Assembly: GCA_044432865.1 (NCBI GenBank) | Contig: JAWXUF010000013.1 | Location: forward strand, 1 to 28,627 | Source of the DNA: JAWXUE01 sp044432865 | Lineage (GTDB): Bacteria > Bacillota_I > Bacilli_A > Acholeplasmatales > Anaeroplasmataceae | DNA length: 28,627 nucleotides | Direction: 5' to 3' | Part shown: in pieces, positions 24,845 to 28,627 of the stretch | How positions within the stretch are numbered: the first letter of the stretch is position 1 | How the letters are laid out: the number at the start of each line of letters is the position of its first letter | Notes under the pieces: model-generated | Told to the model about the DNA's origin: nothing | What the model saw: the letters and a program-made list of their open reading frames with translations, nothing else | The model's database searches: none | Made by a program: the position numbers and the translations under genes

Positions 24845-25582
24845 TTAAATATCCTCCCAATCTGTTAAACCAGAAAAATCTAGTTTGATTTCATTTTCAA
24901 ATGCTACTGTATCTATGCTATGTCCAAGCCATTCAAAGAAATGTGCAATTTTATTTTTATTTATAACTTGTGGTTCAATAGTCTTAGATAATTTAATCGA
25001 TTTATCTTTTGATTTTTTACCACCGTCTGCTCCATCATTAGAACTTACTAAGCTACTAATATTGATTGTAATAATTGTAATTTTTTTAGATTTTTCTAAA
25101 GATAAAGTTTTTTTAGCTGCTAAAGTTACACTTTTTTTATGTTCTTTTAAAGTTTGTTTACCATCGTTTATAACTATTAACCAAGGTTGATAATAACCAA
25201 CTCCGTGAGCATTATAAATTTGTTTTCTATTTTGTAATAAATCAAGTGCACAGTTAATTCCTACTCCTAAGTCACCAGAACTAGTCGTATCTTTAACTAC
25301 AAAATTAAGACCTTGATTATAATTAGATAAACATGTGTAATCTTGTGCAACATCAGGCGTATTACCGAATGATACTACTGAAATTTCAGCGCAATCTCTT
25401 AAGTTGTCGCTTTCTTCTATTTTCGCGTATAAGCTATCTACACCTTTTTTAACTTCATTCAAAACTTCTGAAACATGATTTTTCTCAGTTTCAGTTGCAC
25501 TTGAATTTACACAGATACAAATCGGAACACGTTTTGCAGTGTTATACATTAAGTCTTCATCATCTACTATATTATTGTTCAT
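24845..25582 (-). CDS. TerY-like VWA protein with a degenerate metal site (first in the array)
   Basis: 245 residues. The VWA fold is recognisable (YNTAKRVPICICV, QPWLIVINDGK, FFEWLGHSID), but the first MIDAS loop reads NSSAT where its paralogues have DTSGS: Asp26 is replaced by Asn. A Lys/Ser-rich insertion (about 187-203) follows. The tail is LDFSGLTDWEDI instead of DWAEL. It is likely unable to bind metal in the usual way and may be a structural or decoy member of the set. GGAGG upstream of the ATG; 23 nt after the PIN-like gene. Confidence 0.87.
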   Translation of the reverse strand: MNNNIVDDEDLMYNTAKRVPICICVNSSATETEKNHVSEVLNEVKKGVDSLYAKIEESDNLRDCAEISVVSFGNTPDVAQDYTCLSNYNQGLNFVVKDTTSSGDLGVGINCALDLLQNRKQIYNAHGVGYYQPWLIVINDGKQTLKEHKKSVTLAAKKTLSLEKSKKITIITINISSLVSSNDGADGGKKSKDKSIKLSKTIEPQVINKNKIAHFFEWLGHSIDTVAFENEIKLDFSGLTDWEDI

Positions 25583-25605
25583 TGTTTTCCCTCCGTTAAA
25601 AGTTT

Positions 25606-26124
25606 TTATTCGATGTCATTTAAATCATCAATATCATCTAATTCGGAATCATTATATTCCTCTTTAACAATACAATTTAAAGCATCATTTGTTTTATCAA
25701 ATTCATAAAATCCAAGCATTGAAGTAATATATCCAATATCCAAAATTTTATTGAAAGTTTCATATACAGGGATCAAAGGTAAAAATTTTTCAATTTTTTC
25801 TTTTTCATTAGAAATAATTAAGATGTCTTTTAGGTAGTAATTCTTTATTACTACCTCAAGTAATTTGTTTTCAACATCTCTTTCATTATTTTCCCCAAGA
25901 AAGAATATTTTCTTATTTTCAGCAAATTGATTTATTTTACTTACAATATCAACATATTCTTTTCTTTTAAATTCATTTTTTTCTGTTCTTACTAAATCAT
26001 TTAATTTTTTCATTTCAGGAGTTACTATTCTTATATCTGATACTTCGATATCATATATCGAAAAAAACTTACCACTTAATAAAGAAACATAATCTAAAAC
26101 GAAAACATAATCATATTTTTTCAT
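25606..26124 (-). CDS. Small alpha/beta protein, possible PIN-like fold
   Basis: 172 residues with no membrane segment. N-terminal strand YVFVLDYVSLL (Asp11), then IVTPEMKKLNDL (Glu), ERDVENKLLEVVIKN and DILIISNEKEKIEKF. The order and spacing recall PIN nucleases (strand-Asp, E-L helix, D/E helix, strand-T/S-N-D), but the last acidic position is Asn-Glu, so activity is doubtful. The N-terminal module of the 612-residue kinase has the same layout. The C-terminus is acidic (DSELDDIDDLNDIE). Its ATG overlaps the LRR stop by one base (TAATG) without a clear Shine-Dalgarno site, so translation is coupled. Function unknown. Confidence 0.7.
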   Translation of the reverse strand: MKKYDYVFVLDYVSLLSGKFFSIYDIEVSDIRIVTPEMKKLNDLVRTEKNEFKRKEYVDIVSKINQFAENKKIFFLGENNERDVENKLLEVVIKNYYLKDILIISNEKEKIEKFLPLIPVYETFNKILDIGYITSMLGFYEFDKTNDALNCIVKEEYNDSELDDIDDLNDIE

Positions 26125-28627
26125 TATACTTCATCTACTGAATAAGACACTTTGATACTAGAGAAGAAATTACCGGCTTTAACCTTTTTCCAATCTTTAG
26201 ACCAACTTTCAGTTGCCTTTCTAGAGTATACAAATGCTGTAATTTTTCTCTTACAGTTAAAGAAAACAAATTCACCAACATTTTTAGTAGTTGCTGGAAT
26301 ACTGATTTCTTTAATGTCTGCACAACTATTAAATGAATTCGCATTGATTGTTGTTGTTGCATCTCCAAATGAAACTCTTAGTATATTTTTTGCATATGCA
26401 AAGGTACCATCTATTATAGCTTGATTTGTAATAGAAATAACTTTGATTGGTAGGGCTCTATCTAATTCAACTAAAGAAGAAATTTTTTCAGTTTTATTTA
26501 TAGAACTTCCAATAAATGGAATAGATATAATTTCTAAATTTTCACATTTCTTAATTATATTTTCTCCTATTACGTTGCACATATTAGTAATATTAATATC
26601 TTTTAAATTTTCACAACCCATGAATGCTTCATTTCCAATTTCTTGAATCTTACCAGTATTCATATGTGTTAATTTACTATTATTTTTAAATGCTTTATCA
26701 GCAATCTTTTTAACATTATGTTCAATAACGATTTTTTCAGATATTTGATTTGCAGCAAATATAATCGAACTATTTCTATTATCAATTACCATATTAGCAG
26801 GAGATGAATAGAATTCATTTTTAACAATATTAACATGATCAATTGAACATAATCTTAATGCTTCAGCATCAAGTTCATTTAATGCCGCACCCATATTTAA
26901 AAATGAAATTTTTAATAATTCATCTCTCTTTGTTAACATAGAAGTTTTTAGAGATTTAAGATTTAGTACATTCAATGTAATTAAATCACATAAACCATTT
27001 AAGAATCCTTCGTTGAAATCTACACCTTTATAATTGATAACATCAATTGTTGTTATAGCTGTTGTAAAGATTTCACTTAATAAACCTTTTACTTTACCGA
27101 TCGTTATAGTATTAAGTTTAGTTACATCTTTAAATGAATTATTAAATTTAATAGAGTCATTTTCTATTTCTAAATTTGTTATTGTATGACAAATTTGGAA
27201 TGCACCAGGAAGAATTTCCTTAGTAGTTTTAGGTATTGCGATCTTAGGTGATTCTTCTGCACAACAATAAATTAATTTATTTTCTGCATAAATACATCCA
27301 TCACTAACACTTACATTTTTATTACTTCTATTAATTAGATTAGAAATTCTTGTGTTATCAAACGCATACTCTTTTATTGAAGTTGTTGAATCAGGGATAA
27401 CAAGTGTATTGATATTTAAGTTTCTAAATAAACCACTTTCCATTTTAACAATTTCAACTTTTTGTAAATCTAAAGTTTCAATACTAGAACAATTTCTAAA
27501 TGGTTCTGTACATATTAAACCTTCAGTAATCGTAATATTCTTAAAGGCACGATTAACTTCCATTCTTTCAAATAAATAACCAATGTCTTTACCAGTTTCT
27601 CTATTTAAACCTAAGAAAGTAAGATATAAAGAATCTATTGAAGGACAATTTTTAAAGATTTCTCCTTCAATTGTATCTACATTTACATCAACAACTAATC
27701 CTTCTAATTTCTCGCAATTAACAAAAGTATTTTGAGAAATTGTTTTTACTTTATTTGTATTTACTTTAGTTAATTCATTACAGTTAACAAAAGTATTTGA
27801 ATTTAATGTATGAACTTGATCTGGAATAGTGATTTCACCAGAGATATTATTAACATGTACAATTGCACCTTTTTTAATATCAACTAACATTTCATTTAAT
27901 GTTAAGAAATCATCAGTCTCTACAATTGATAAGTCATCAACAACAGCATCAATTAATGTTGTGTTGTGGAAATCAGTTAATTTGTTACCAATTTTTAAAC
28001 TTACCATTTGACTGTTACTAAATGCATATTCATCAATAGTTGCTACGTTATCAAAAATCATTTCACCAAGAACTGAATTCGAGAATGCATAAGCTCCAAT
28101 TGTTTCAATTTTATCAGGATGAGAGAATACAACTTCTTTACAACCATTAAATGCATAGTTAGAAATATTCTTCATTTCACATGCAACTTCAATGTTGATA
28201 TTCATACCTGAGAAAACTCCATTAGGTAAAGTACCATCGTTTATCACGATCGTATCTAATGATTCAGGAATATAAAATTCTTTCTCAACATTACCATTAA
28301 CTTGGATTACTTTTTTTGTTGAATTTTGATTCATAGAATCAAATAATGCACCGGCATAAATAAATCTTAATGGCATTTCGATATGAAGTATTTTTTCACA
28401 TCCAGCAAAGATCCCCACACCCATGTATTTAGTTTTTGGAGATAGTTTAATATGTTCAATCTCACTATGTGCAAATGCATAATCACCGATAGATTCTGCA
28501 TGTTCGATATTCTTGATAGTAGATAATCCTCTAACACCTTCAAACGCATTATCTCCAATAGAAACTATACGTTTAGTAAATATTAATTCTTCTATACCTC
28601 TTAGGTTACTGAAGAATCTAGCAGGAA
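26124..28627 (-). CDS. BspA-type leucine-rich-repeat protein (partial, N-terminus outside window)
   Basis: About 833 residues are visible. The frame stays open to the right edge, so the ATG at 28424 is internal and the true start is outside. It is made of LRR_5 (BspA-like) repeats, for example IGDNAFEGVRGLSTIKN, AESIGDYAFAHSEIEHI, IGNEAFMGCENLKDINI and INANSFNSCADIKEISIP. The C-terminal about 35 residues (FVYSRKATESWSKDWKKVK onward) have no membrane anchor or sorting signal. LRR_5 proteins are mostly secreted, but here the gene is translationally coupled to a cytosolic signalling set; whether it has a signal peptide cannot be seen. Probably a protein-binding scaffold or sensor. Confidence 0.88.
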   Translation of the reverse strand, partial: PARFFSNLRGIEELIFTKRIVSIGDNAFEGVRGLSTIKNIEHAESIGDYAFAHSEIEHIKLSPKTKYMGVGIFAGCEKILHIEMPLRFIYAGALFDSMNQNSTKKVIQVNGNVEKEFYIPESLDTIVINDGTLPNGVFSGMNINIEVACEMKNISNYAFNGCKEVVFSHPDKIETIGAYAFSNSVLGEMIFDNVATIDEYAFSNSQMVSLKIGNKLTDFHNTTLIDAVVDDLSIVETDDFLTLNEMLVDIKKGAIVHVNNISGEITIPDQVHTLNSNTFVNCNELTKVNTNKVKTISQNTFVNCEKLEGLVVDVNVDTIEGEIFKNCPSIDSLYLTFLGLNRETGKDIGYLFERMEVNRAFKNITITEGLICTEPFRNCSSIETLDLQKVEIVKMESGLFRNLNINTLVIPDSTTSIKEYAFDNTRISNLINRSNKNVSVSDGCIYAENKLIYCCAEESPKIAIPKTTKEILPGAFQICHTITNLEIENDSIKFNNSFKDVTKLNTITIGKVKGLLSEIFTTAITTIDVINYKGVDFNEGFLNGLCDLITLNVLNLKSLKTSMLTKRDELLKISFLNMGAALNELDAEALRLCSIDHVNIVKNEFYSSPANMVIDNRNSSIIFAANQISEKIVIEHNVKKIADKAFKNNSKLTHMNTGKIQEIGNEAFMGCENLKDINITNMCNVIGENIIKKCENLEIISIPFIGSSINKTEKISSLVELDRALPIKVISITNQAIIDGTFAYAKNILRVSFGDATTTINANSFNSCADIKEISIPATTKNVGEFVFFNCKRKITAFVYSRKATESWSKDWKKVKAGNFFSSIKVSYSVDEV

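Noticed and set aside
28367..28558. A 63-codon minus-strand frame near the right edge and the ATG at 28424 as starts
   Set aside because: The LRR frame continues without a stop from 28424 to the window edge and encodes further LRR_5 repeats (IGDYAF, IGDNAF), so the gene is cut by the window and the other frame is a shadow.
1..28627. CRISPR arrays, tRNA or rRNA genes, insertion sequences, integrases
   Set aside because: No regularly spaced direct repeats, cloverleaf-like sequences, transposase motifs or terminal inverted repeats were recognised; repeats seen are within genes (SPFH coiled coil, LRR, VWA paralogues).

Overview
The window looks like the chromosome of a low-GC, AT-rich relative of the Mollicutes/Bacillota. 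Gene order around cysS-mrnC-rlmB-(sigma)-rpmG-secE-nusG matches the Bacillus order. Shine-Dalgarno sites are strong (AGGAGG) and many promoters are near-consensus sigma-A type with 17-bp spacers. Tryptophan is encoded by TGG and TGA is a working stop (for example at the end of cysS), so the Mycoplasma code is not used. An Acholeplasma/Izemoplasma-type or uncultured Mycoplasmatota organism would fit; this is inference, and no rRNA or tRNA is present to settle it.

Left part (1-8043, all minus strand): one long housekeeping run transcribed leftwards from a promoter at 8015-8043. The order is cysS, mrnC (Mini-III), a CtpE-like P-type ATPase, rlmB and a divergent sigma factor in the sigH position. 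A second promoter at 2023-2051 drives rpmG, secE and nusG, followed by a class I glutamine amidotransferase behind an apparently leaky terminator. The genes overlap or abut.

Middle part (8124-15308): a GLUG-like surface lipoprotein and a 31-residue membrane peptide, both on the minus strand with their own promoters. Then rplM-rpsI (minus), a divergent single-pass membrane protein (plus), and pyrR-HAD phosphatase (minus). Divergent from pyrR is a plus-strand operon of an unknown 124-residue protein, an NfeD-like protein and an SPFH/stomatin protein, behind a perfect TTGACA-17-TATAAT promoter. Convergent gene pairs share compact bidirectional terminators that overlap coding ends.

Right part (15307-28627, all minus strand): a tight ten-gene cluster that is the most interesting element. 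In transcription order it holds a BspA-type leucine-rich-repeat protein cut by the window edge, a possible PIN-like protein, four tandem TerY-like VWA proteins (the first with a broken MIDAS site), a PP2C phosphatase, two paralogous Ser/Thr kinases with distinct extra domains, and a polytopic membrane protein. The core (VWA + PP2C + kinase) corresponds to the TerY-P phosphorylation triad (compare E. coli YegL/YegK/YegI). Here it is much enlarged by paralogue expansion and novel accessory modules. Likely logic (inference): LRR and VWA proteins form an adaptor or sensor assembly whose phosphorylation state is set by two kinases and one phosphatase, with the membrane protein as input or output.
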